DNA from: Bifidobacteriaceae bacterium
Lineage (GTDB): Bacteria > Actinomycetota > Actinomycetes > Actinomycetales > WQXJ01
Assembly: GCA_031268115.1 (NCBI GenBank)
Contig: JAIRXV010000025.1
Coordinates: forward strand, 1-12,545
Direction of reading: 5' to 3'
Length of the DNA: 12,545 nucleotides
The notes beneath the pieces were generated by a model. That model did no database searches. It was not told where the DNA came from and saw nothing but the letters and a program-made list of their open reading frames with translations. How positions within the stretch are numbered: the stretch's first letter is position 1; each line of letters starts with the position of its first letter. Shown here in pieces: positions 1 through 5,717 of this stretch. The position numbers and the translations under genes were made by a program.

Positions 1-23
1 GGGTTATAGGCCAGGATGTGTGC
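1..23 (+). repeat. IS left terminal inverted repeat (IRL)
   Basis: Begins GGGTTATAGGCCAG and matches the reverse complement of 1712-1734 over 23 bases with one mismatch (G versus A at position 15). The window starts exactly at its first base, so the IS could in principle extend further left. The GGG terminus and perfect alignment of the outermost bases make this the likely true end. Confidence 0.85.
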
Positions 24-78
24 GTGGGTTTGGGGTGTAGGTCCTGGTGGGGTATGGTTTTGAGGGTCTGTTTATGGG

Positions 79-1260
79 TTGAATCCCATAGCTGTGGCTA
101 TTAGTGGACAACACCCCGAGTGTGGGATATGCGGCTCCGGGCTTAGGAAGAACGGCACGACCAGCGCGGGCAGGACAAGATGGCGGTGCACCGGCTGCGG
201 GGCCTCGACTACCAGGCAACGCCCGGATGTGGCGCGTAGGAACCAGTTGACGGGCTTTGTGTCCTGGCTGATGGGCAAGGACTCCCAAGGCGAACACGCC
301 ACGTCCTCGGGGCGGGCGTTCCGCCGGGACACCGCCTGGTGCTGGAACATCGACCCAGCCATCGCGCCGACCGGCGAGATCTACGACCAGGTCCAAGTTG
401 ACGGGATCTACGTGGCGGGTCTGTGCGCCCTGATCGCTTCGGTGGGCGGCAAACCAATCGCGTTGCAGTGGGCCGGGTCGGAGAACCAAACCGCCTGGGA
501 AGCGCTGTTCTGCCGCATCCCGGAACCCAAGGTAGTTGTCATGGACGGCGGGGCCGGCGCGAAGGCCGCCATTACGGTGGCCTGGCCCGGCGTCAGGGTC
601 CAACGCTGCCTCGTGCACGTCCAACGCAACCTCCGCAAATACCTGACCTCCCATCCGCGCACCGACGGCGGGAAAGCGTTGTGGGGCCTGGGCATGAAGC
701 TGACCGGCATCACCACCAGGGACCAAGCCGCCAAATGGCTGGGCCTGCTCAACGACTGGCACCAGACCTACGGGGAACACATCAACGAGAAGACCACCCG
801 CGCACAAACCCTCGACGCGGACGTCCCGAAATGGGTCAAACCGAAACAGACTTGGTGGTACACCCACCACCGGCTCCGGTCCGCCTACCACCTGCTCGCC
901 CGTCTGATAAGACAAAACGTGCTGTTCACCTACCTCGATGAACAGTTCGACGCCCTCGGTATCGCCTCGACCACCAACCCGATCGAAGGCGGAGTCAACG
1001 CCCAACTACGCCTTGTCATGCGCCATCACCGGGGCATGCGACCCGCACATCAACGCCGCGCCGTCGAATGGTGGTGCTACCTCAACTCGCCCGGCCGTAA
1101 AGACCCCTGGAGTCTGGCCAAACCCGCGCATTGGCAGATCGCGCCGCCTCCCACGTCCGACCCCGAAGACAACGGCCGCCCCGCTCTTTACGACACCCAC
1201 GCCACAGCTGAAGAAGGCCTGTGGGACCGCAAAGGATGGGCCGGGAGATCCCACCCATAA
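79..1260 (+). CDS. IS1249-like (IS256 superfamily) DDE transposase
   Basis: A 393-residue transposase, full length for the IS1249-like group, which cuts and joins the element's ends. An N-terminal zinc-ribbon-like motif has C15xxC18 and C37xxC40, followed by a basic segment likely to bind the terminal repeats. The catalytic core shows the expected acidic triad: D108 in VQVDGIYV, D156 in VVVMDGG and E303 in TTNPIEGG. The IS256-type C-x2-H signature is RCLVH (C177, H180) between the second Asp and the Glu. The start shown is TTG at 79; an in-frame GTG at 94 is an alternative and would keep every motif. No strong Shine-Dalgarno is visible. No frameshift or internal stop is present. The family assignment rests on recognising the zinc-ribbon and core motifs. 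Confidence 0.9.
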   Translation: MNPIAVAISGQHPECGICGSGLRKNGTTSAGRTRWRCTGCGASTTRQRPDVARRNQLTGFVSWLMGKDSQGEHATSSGRAFRRDTAWCWNIDPAIAPTGEIYDQVQVDGIYVAGLCALIASVGGKPIALQWAGSENQTAWEALFCRIPEPKVVVMDGGAGAKAAITVAWPGVRVQRCLVHVQRNLRKYLTSHPRTDGGKALWGLGMKLTGITTRDQAAKWLGLLNDWHQTYGEHINEKTTRAQTLDADVPKWVKPKQTWWYTHHRLRSAYHLLARLIRQNVLFTYLDEQFDALGIASTTNPIEGGVNAQLRLVMRHHRGMRPAHQRRAVEWWCYLNSPGRKDPWSLAKPAHWQIAPPPTSDPEDNGRPALYDTHATAEEGLWDRKGWAGRSHP

Positions 1261-1327
1261 ACCGACCCCACCCTCGCGCCGGACGCCCCCGGCGAGCACG
1301 ATCAAACCAACTAGAAAGGAACTCCCC

Positions 1328-1657
1328 ATGAGCGAAACCGAAACAGTCCACAAGCTGGCCACCGCAGCCCGCGACGCCTCCACGCCTCTGGAGAAGGTCA
1401 AGCTGCTAGCCGAGATCAAGGTCCACGCCCACTGGGCCGCCACCGAGGCGATCCTTGAGATACCCCGCGAACAACGCGACTGGGAACACATAGCCCGCCT
1501 CGTCGGCATCTCCAACACCGGAGCCGCCAAGCAAATGTACGACCCCGAACCCTGGCTCTGCGACACCTACGAACACGGGCCGCCCGACACCGAAGACCAC
1601 GAACCGCCAAACGCCGTCAACACGCTACCAACCCTGGACGCACTGCCACCATTCTGA
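1328..1657 (+). CDS. Small HTH-like passenger protein carried inside the IS
   Basis: A 109-residue protein that starts at ATG 1328 with AAAGGA (1315-1320) seven bases upstream. It begins 67 bases after the transposase stop and ends 54 bases before the right inverted repeat, so it travels with the element and is probably co-transcribed with the transposase. Residues ~20-47 look helical. Residues ~52-71 (WEHIARLVGISNTGAAKQMY) resemble the helix-turn-helix of small actinobacterial DNA-binding proteins, which have patterns such as WxxIxxxLGISRQAAxQR. The C-terminal 35 residues are acidic and Pro-rich and probably disordered. It could be a regulator of transposition or an end-binding accessory factor. 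Function is inference; I do not recognise a named family. Confidence 0.7.
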   Translation: MSETETVHKLATAARDASTPLEKVKLLAEIKVHAHWAATEAILEIPREQRDWEHIARLVGISNTGAAKQMYDPEPWLCDTYEHGPPDTEDHEPPNAVNTLPTLDALPPF

Positions 1658-1711
1658 CCAAGCCAGAACCGTCAAACCAGCCGAAAACCGCCCGCGACAC
1701 GCCCAGAAAAA

Positions 1712-1734
1712 GCACACATTCTGGCCTATAACCC
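1712..1734 (-). repeat. IS right terminal inverted repeat (IRR)
   Basis: Ends CTGGCCTATAACCC at 1734. Its reverse complement equals positions 1-23 except for one base. It lies 54 bases past the passenger gene's stop codon, which puts that gene inside the element. Confidence 0.85.
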
Positions 1735-1809
1735 GTCCTCAGACGAGACGAATACCGGCCTGGCCAGGCGTGATAGTGGCCGGGAGGAGGATTTGAACCT
1801 TCGACCTCC
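1735..1809. repeat. Dispersed repeat, copy A, with tRNA T-arm-like stretch
   Basis: About 75 bp directly abutting the IS right end. It shares blocks with copy B (3082-3151) in the same orientation: GTCCT..TCAGA at the left, ACCGGCC and CCAGGCG in the middle, and CGACCTCC at the right, with small gaps between. Read on the minus strand it contains GGTTCAAATCC, the hallmark of a tRNA T-loop, preceded by AGGTC as in a variable loop and followed by TCCCGGC like an acceptor strand. The rest does not fold as a tRNA, so it is at most a tRNA 3' relic or a mimic. Confidence 0.5.
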
Positions 1810-1920
1810 GGGGGCCTTCGCCGCCTATCAGTTCGCTCGCAGGGCTGATGGCCAGCAGGCACGGCGCTGTGATGGTAGAGCTGTCGTGGTTCGCCCAGCG
1901 AGGTGCGAGCCGGCCTAACG

Positions 1921-2190
1921 TCAGGACACGGCAGACGCCACTCCGCGTTGGGCGAATACTGTCTTGGCCACGCAAACGGCTTGAGGGCTCTGGGGAACCC
2001 GCAGTGGACAGACGCGTGCAGGACACGCGTTGGCGACCTGCCGGCGTTTGAGGCGCACGTTCAGGGCCGCGGCGATGCGGGCCTCCAGTTGTGGCTCACA
2101 ACCACCGAGCACGGTGAGCGTACCCAGCGTCAGAGGCCGACGACCACGGGCCTCAAGGCCGGGGCAGGCGCAAATGTCGCCGAAGCCCCA
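1921..2190 (-). pseudogene. Remnant of a carboxymuconolactone decarboxylase (CMD/AhpD-like) family gene
   Basis: The minus strand encodes the C-terminal two thirds of a CMD-family protein in pieces. One frame gives an element similar to W-G-D-x(4)-PGL-x-x-R then LTLGTLTVLGGCEPQLEARI and AALNV (2190 to ~2035). The next frame gives VLHASVHCGFPRALK (~2023 to ~1980). The first frame then resumes with AVCVAKTVFAQRGV and stops at 1921. In intact CMD proteins these blocks occur in this order and spacing: PGLxxRxRSLxTxxxLxALG, ALNxGLTxEE, the GFPxALN segment and VAKEVFxERG. The two shifts compensate each other, and the N-terminal third is missing, replaced by the GC-rich sequence next to vapC. The gene is therefore dead. 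Block matches come from memory of the family, not from a search. Confidence 0.65.
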
Positions 2191-2194
2191 CGGC

Positions 2195-2217
2195 CCCGGG
2201 AAGGGGGACTCCCCGGG
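2195..2217 (-). terminator. Possible terminator-like hairpin after vapC
   Basis: CCCGGG at 2195-2200 pairs with CCCGGG at 2212-2217 (6-bp all-GC stem, 11-nt loop), 7 bases beyond the vapC stop. There is no T-tract, so intrinsic termination is uncertain. It overlaps the point where the CMD remnant loses similarity. Confidence 0.25.
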
Positions 2218-2223
2218 CGGGAC

Positions 2224-2643
2224 TTACAACGCCACTAGGCAGACCTCGGCTCCTACCGCAAAATAGGTCGGCTGGGCTCGTTTGTCGCGGGTGGCCAGCG
2301 GCGTGTGATGTGCTCGCGCCGCCAGGGCCACGAGTGCGTCATAGGCCATGCCGCCAGCGATCCCGGCCCGCGCAAACTCAATGTGGACCGTCGCGCTCAC
2401 GTTGGCCGGGAGGGCCAGCACGCCATTGAACCCGCGGCCGATCACCGTCGCCGCCTGCTCTGGGAGCAGCCGCATGTCTCCTGGCAGCCGGGTCAGGACC
2501 GAAAAGACCTCGACCGCGGCATGGCCGCTCAGGTACAGAGCGCGTCCTTCCGCCCAATCGACCACCTGGTTGTGCAAGGGATGGGTCTGCGCCAACAAGG
2601 GAACCGCCAGTGATGTGTCGACCGCGATCGTCGCGGTGCTCAC
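2224..2643 (-). CDS. vapC: VapC-like PIN-domain toxin ribonuclease
   Basis: A 139-residue protein with the PIN fold typical of VapC toxins, Mg-dependent endoribonucleases that cleave tRNA, rRNA or mRNA when released from their antitoxin. The expected acidic active-site set is present: D9 in AVDTS, E45 in AAVEVFSVL, D102 in AYDALVALAA and D120 in LATRDKR. Length is normal for the family and nothing is truncated. It starts with GTG at 2643, overlapping the stop of the antitoxin gene by 4 bp (GTGA), so its translation is coupled to vapB, which is typical for such pairs. The stop is TAA at 2226-2224. The target RNA cannot be read from the sequence. Confidence 0.88.
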   Translation of the reverse strand: MSTATIAVDTSLAVPLLAQTHPLHNQVVDWAEGRALYLSGHAAVEVFSVLTRLPGDMRLLPEQAATVIGRGFNGVLALPANVSATVHIEFARAGIAGGMAYDALVALAARAHHTPLATRDKRAQPTYFAVGAEVCLVAL

Positions 2644-2876
2644 TTGCGCCCGGCCTCCGCCAACGCGTAGATGACGGCGTCGGTCACGGCGGTGGTTCCA
2701 GCGATGACCAGGCGGCCCCTTTCCTCGACAAGGCTGGCGCTTCTACCACCGGGAATAACCTGCAGGCCGCCGCCATGGGCGGATATGTCGACTTCGCAGC
2801 CCGCCTCCAGGCCTGTGGCCGATCGCAGAGCCTTGGGTATCAGCACTCGGCCACCCGAATCAATTGTCGCTTTCAT
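2640..2876 (-). CDS. vapB: VapB-like AbrB/MazE-fold antitoxin
   Basis: A 78-residue antitoxin. Residues 1-45 form a SpoVT/AbrB swapped-hairpin DNA-binding domain (MKATIDSGGRVLIPKALR, then a GLEAGCEVDI strand). The C-terminal ~30 residues (VTDAVIYALAEAG helix) would wrap and block the PIN toxin. It lies upstream of vapC with a 4-bp overlap, the classic antitoxin-first order. The ATG at 2876 has no Shine-Dalgarno; instead a CATAAT -10-like box ends four bases upstream, suggesting a leaderless transcript. An inverted repeat around the start (2875-2903) is a candidate autoregulatory operator. Confidence 0.88.
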   Translation of the reverse strand: MKATIDSGGRVLIPKALRSATGLEAGCEVDISAHGGGLQVIPGGRSASLVEERGRLVIAGTTAVTDAVIYALAEAGRK

Positions 2877-2903
2877 GGGATTATGTTACCAATCGCGTCC
2901 CAT
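2875..2903 (-). promoter_or_regulatory. Candidate vapBC leaderless promoter and operator
   Basis: On the minus strand ATGGGA (2903-2898) and TCCCAT (2880-2875) form a 6-bp inverted repeat whose arm centres are about 23 bp apart, near two helical turns, a geometry that suits an AbrB-fold dimer pair. Between the arms is CATAAT (5 of 6 to the -10 consensus), 4 bases ahead of the vapB ATG. That would put the transcription start at about the A of the ATG. The -35 region is weak. The functional assignment is inference. Confidence 0.4.
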
Positions 2904-3081
2904 CTACACGCTGGACGCGAGGCAGCGGGCCACTTCGATCTGGCGCGGCGCCCGTCCGCCGGAAACGGGCAGCATCGTCTGGCGGAACGGACGCTCAGTA
3001 GCCAAGAACCTTGTCGCCCCGCCTTTTTCTCGGTGCCGGGGAAGAGGAACCCTGTAGCCAGAAGCAGCAGCGACACCCTCA

Positions 3082-3151
3082 GTCCTTTCAGATAAGAGGA
3101 GCACCGGCCCGACCAGGCGCGATGGTAGTGGGGAGGGAACCGCCGACCTCC
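3082..3151. repeat. Dispersed repeat, copy B
   Basis: Second, more degenerate copy of the repeat at 1735-1809, in the same orientation. Shared blocks are GTCCT..TCAGA, ACCGGCC, CCAGGCG, GGGAGG and CGACCTCC. It lacks part of the TTCAAAT T-loop-like segment. Its right end runs into the tandem repeats that begin at 3147. Together with copy A it brackets vapBC and the CMD remnant. Confidence 0.5.
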
Positions 3152-3234
3152 GACCGTCACCTCGCGCCTCCGACCGTCACCTCGCGCCTCCAACCTCCGA
3201 CCCCCGACCCCCGACCTCCGGCCGTCGCCTCGCG
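3147..3234. repeat. Nested minisatellite (20-bp and 7-bp units)
   Basis: CCTCCGACCGTCACCTCGCG occurs perfectly at 3147-3166 and 3167-3186, then with 18 of 20 identity at 3215-3234. The intervening 28 bases are four 7-bp units (CCTCCAA, CCTCCGA, CCCCCGA, CCCCCGA). The 7-mer equals the first seven bases of the 20-mer, so the array looks like slippage at two scales. There is no gene here. The rest of the 493-bp gap between vapB and 3370 shows no ORF I can support. Confidence 0.85.
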
Positions 3235-3369
3235 CCAATCTGATTCCGATACCCTTGCGCCCATTTGATGTCATCCAAAGGAATCACACCAGGACCGTTT
3301 CTCCCGCCGGCCGGCAATCCCTACTAACAACCGAGGGAGCGAACTCCTACACACGAAAGGAGACCGACA

Positions 3370-5421
3370 ATGGCCATCCACCCCCACCGGGATCTCACCA
3401 CCGCCGCGCCCACCCCCTCGGCGCCCGCCCCAACACCCCCGTACGCCACGCCACCCGCTGCCGTACGCGCCATCGCCATAGCGGCCGCCATCGTGCTGGC
3501 TGGCGCGGGCTGCGCTGAGGCTCCGAAACCGGATTCGCCAACGTCTACGACATCGCGCACGATGGCGCCCTCACCTTCCGCAGACTCAGCTCCCAAGTCC
3601 GCCCCCACCCCAACCCCGCCAACCCCAACCCTCACCCCAACCCCGCCAACGCCCGCCCCCGTCGAGTTCATCGCGGACTCCCTCGCGCGCTTAGACCAGG
3701 CGCTATACGTGTTCGATGAGGCCGGCGACGGCTCGGGCGCCTTCACCCAGCGGGCGTTCATGGGCGCACCCGAGGGGACCGTCCCGCCCGATTCGCTGCG
3801 CGAGGACGCCCCGGGCCACACCGGCGACACCGCCATCGAGGCGCGCGTGGACCTCACCCAATACGACTGGGCTGGCTACATGTTCCTGACCGGCGCGCTG
3901 CCCGCGGGCGAGACGACGCCGGTTGCGGATTTTGGGATGCACGATGCCGGTCACGACCTCACGGGCGCCACTCGCCTGACGTGGTGGGCGCGGGGTGAGC
4001 AGGGCGGGGAGACCGTCGAGTTCGGGACGGCTGGCCTGGGCTATTCCGAGGAGGGGATCCCCGAGGCGCCCTACCCGGATTCGAGCCCGCGGATCGCGAT
4101 GCCCGTCCTCCTGACCGCCGAGTGGCAGCAATTCTCCCTGGACCTGGATGGCCTGGACCTGAGCCGGATCGCGTGCGGGTTCGAGTGGGTGGCCGCTGGC
4201 TGGGCCAACCCGGGCGCCGAGGAGGTCGTGTTCTTCGTGGACGAGGTGCGCTTCGAGTTCGACTCTCCCCGCCTGAACCCGATGCTCCTGCGCTCATACG
4301 CCCCGGCCGCCGTCGACAGCCCCGACGCGTTCATCAACGGGTTCGCCTACACCTACGACAACGCTGCGGCCGCCATCGCGCTCTCCCAGGCCGGCCTCCA
4401 CGACCGTGCCCGCCAAATCGCCGACGCCCTGACCTGGGTGCAACGCCATGATCGCGCCTTCACCGACGGCCGCATCCGCAATGCCTACGCGGCCGGTGGG
4501 CCGGCATCGGCCCCGGGATGGTTCTCCGCCGCAGGCGAACCGTTCGCGCGAATGCCGGGCTTCTGGGACGCCGATGCCGGCACATGGTTCGAGGACTTCT
4601 ACGCCGATTCGACGTCCACCGGCAACATGGCGTGGACCATCCTCGCGCTGCTGGATGTCTACCGCCACGCCCCGGACCGCGCCGATTACCTCCAGGCGGC
4701 ACGCGACTTGGGCGATCTGGTGCTGACGCTGAAGTCCGCGACCGGTTTCACCGGCGGTTGGGAGGGCTTCGACGACGCCCAAACCCAAGTCACCTACGCA
4801 TCGACCGAACACAACGTGGATTTGGTGGCGGCCTTCGAGGGCCTTGCCGCTGCCTGCGCAGGAGACCCAGCAGCGAGCGAGGCGTACGCGGCCGGCGCCG
4901 AGCACGCCCGCGCTTTTGTGCGGACGATGGCGGACCAAGCCGGTCCCTTCTACGCCACCGGCACGCTCGCGGACTCCGCCACACCCAACCGTGAGGTGGT
5001 TCCACTCGACGCCCAAACCTGGACGGTCTTGGCGCTGGGGCCGGCGGGCCTGCCCGGGGGCGCCGATGGGGCGCGGGCGCTCATGGACCAGGTCGGGACA
5101 GAGTTTGGCGTGGACTGCGGGGTGGATTTCAACACGGACCGCGACGGCATCTGGCTGGAGGGCACCGCCCAGATGGCGGTGGTGTGGACCGTGTTGGGGG
5201 AGGGCGCGCGCCGCGCGGAGGCCGTGGCCTGTCTCGACGCGCACGCCTTGCCGGACGGATCGCTTCCCGCCGCGGATCATGACGGCCTGACCACGGGTTT
5301 CATGGTCTCGGGCATCGATCAGCCGTGGCTCTACCCCCACCGCGCGCACCTGGGCGCCACCGCCTGGGCAGCGTTCGCGCTCCTGGAGGTCAACCCGCTC
5401 AACCCAGACGGGGTGGTGTAG
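3370..5421 (+). CDS. Lipoprotein with carbohydrate-binding-like and six-hairpin-glycosidase-like domains
   Basis: A 683-residue exported protein. Start ATG 3370 is set by AAAGGAG at 3356-3362. A 31-residue Pro-rich N-region precedes a hydrophobic stretch (33-47) and a lipobox-like GAGC with Cys48, so it is probably a lipid-anchored surface protein. Residues 49-98 are a Thr/Pro/Ser linker. Residues ~130-297 form a beta-sandwich-like domain (LTWWARG, W252-Q-x-FSLDLDGLDLS, VFFVDEVRFEF) typical of carbohydrate-binding modules. Residues ~318-675 look like an (alpha/alpha) toroid with repeated helix pairs and conserved-looking motifs: TYDNAAAAIAL (D330), EDFYADSTSTGNMAW, YASTEHNVDLVAAF (E480, D484), PLDAQTW and DRDGIWLEGTAQMA (D592, E597). 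These acidic motifs are candidate catalytic residues. I do not recognise a numbered glycoside hydrolase family; the substrate is unknown. The gap to the next gene is 296 bp, so it is probably monocistronic. Confidence 0.75.
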   Translation: MAIHPHRDLTTAAPTPSAPAPTPPYATPPAAVRAIAIAAAIVLAGAGCAEAPKPDSPTSTTSRTMAPSPSADSAPKSAPTPTPPTPTLTPTPPTPAPVEFIADSLARLDQALYVFDEAGDGSGAFTQRAFMGAPEGTVPPDSLREDAPGHTGDTAIEARVDLTQYDWAGYMFLTGALPAGETTPVADFGMHDAGHDLTGATRLTWWARGEQGGETVEFGTAGLGYSEEGIPEAPYPDSSPRIAMPVLLTAEWQQFSLDLDGLDLSRIACGFEWVAAGWANPGAEEVVFFVDEVRFEFDSPRLNPMLLRSYAPAAVDSPDAFINGFAYTYDNAAAAIALSQAGLHDRARQIADALTWVQRHDRAFTDGRIRNAYAAGGPASAPGWFSAAGEPFARMPGFWDADAGTWFEDFYADSTSTGNMAWTILALLDVYRHAPDRADYLQAARDLGDLVLTLKSATGFTGGWEGFDDAQTQVTYASTEHNVDLVAAFEGLAAACAGDPAASEAYAAGAEHARAFVRTMADQAGPFYATGTLADSATPNREVVPLDAQTWTVLALGPAGLPGGADGARALMDQVGTEFGVDCGVDFNTDRDGIWLEGTAQMAVVWTVLGEGARRAEAVACLDAHALPDGSLPAADHDGLTTGFMVSGIDQPWLYPHRAHLGATAWAAFALLEVNPLNPDGVV

Positions 5422-5443
5422 GCGACCTGGGGTGCGAGACTCT

Positions 5444-5469
5444 CGGGCGGGTCTGACACTCAACGCCCG
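5444..5469 (+). terminator. Possible weak terminator after the lipoprotein gene
   Basis: CGGGCG at 5444-5449 pairs with CGCCCG at 5464-5469 (6-bp stem, 14-nt loop), 22 bases past the stop at 5421. No T-tract follows. A second small perfect stem, GTGCT-CGAT-AGCAC, lies at 5494-5507. Either could mark the transcript end; neither is strong. Confidence 0.25.
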
Positions 5470-5590
5470 GCCCCGACAGCATCGGTGAGCCATGTGCTCG
5501 ATAGCACTGGTAAACAGGCTCCTCCGCCAACCAGAGTTGCATTTACCCGCCCCCCCGTGCAGAATGGCGCTCAAAGGTCCACGCTGAGTG

Positions 5591-5688
5591 TTTGACGGCG
5601 TCAAACCGCGAACGATGCCGTTTTGACCCTTCTAACCGCATTTGAGGGCAAATGCGATGTGCAGACCGCTATCGGGGTCAATCCCGAT
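5591..5688 (+). promoter_or_regulatory. Leader of the RCC1 gene with three perfect inverted repeats
   Basis: Three separate small palindromes lie within 98 bp just upstream of the RCC1 start: TTTGACG-G-CGTCAAA (5591-5605), GCATTTG-AGGG-CAAATGC (5638-5655) and ATCGGG-6nt-CCCGAT (5671-5688). The first is operator-like (one-base centre); the other two would fold as RNA hairpins. A possible promoter, TTGCAT (5537-5542), 17-bp spacer, CAGAAT (5560-5565), would put all three in the 5' leader, but that promoter is weak. No riboswitch class is recognised. Confidence 0.4.
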
Positions 5689-5717
5689 CTGAGCCAACCG
5701 ACGAAGGAGCCCACCCC

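Larger units (their letters stand above)
1..1734 (+). mobile_element. Complete IS1249-like (IS256 superfamily) insertion sequence with a passenger gene
   Basis: The element is bounded by matching terminal inverted repeats at 1-23 and 1712-1734 and contains a full-length DDE transposase (79-1260) plus a second small gene (1328-1657), both on the plus strand. At 1734 bp it is longer than the roughly 1.3-1.4 kb I would expect for a single-gene IS1249-type element, and the second gene accounts for the difference. The reading frames are intact, so the element may be active. The base to the left of the left repeat lies outside the window, so a target-site duplication cannot be checked; the right flank begins GTCCTCAG. 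The insertion abuts a dispersed repeat copy that starts at 1735. Confidence 0.85.

Noticed and set aside
4..1005. Long minus-strand open frame opposite the transposase
   Set aside because: A GC-rich shadow of a clear transposase; its composition is Gly/Pro/Arg/Val-rich with no recognisable motif.
1765..1850. Possible tRNA gene on the minus strand (T-loop-like GGTTCAAATCC)
   Set aside because: The T-stem has a mismatch, the sequence upstream does not form an anticodon arm, and no matching 5' acceptor strand is found. Kept only as a tRNA-like stretch in the repeat.
3147..3234. CRISPR-like array
   Set aside because: Repeats are contiguous or separated by 7-bp slippage units, not by unique spacers, and no cas gene is nearby.
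4294..5604. 436-aa minus-strand open frame opposite the lipoprotein gene
   Set aside because: Shadow frame: the plus-strand protein has a signal, domains and a Shine-Dalgarno, while this frame has none.
5652..5717. Upstream start for the RCC1 gene (22 extra residues)
   Set aside because: No Shine-Dalgarno, and it would place charged residues before the signal peptide; ATG 5718 has GAAGGAG and a proper signal sequence.
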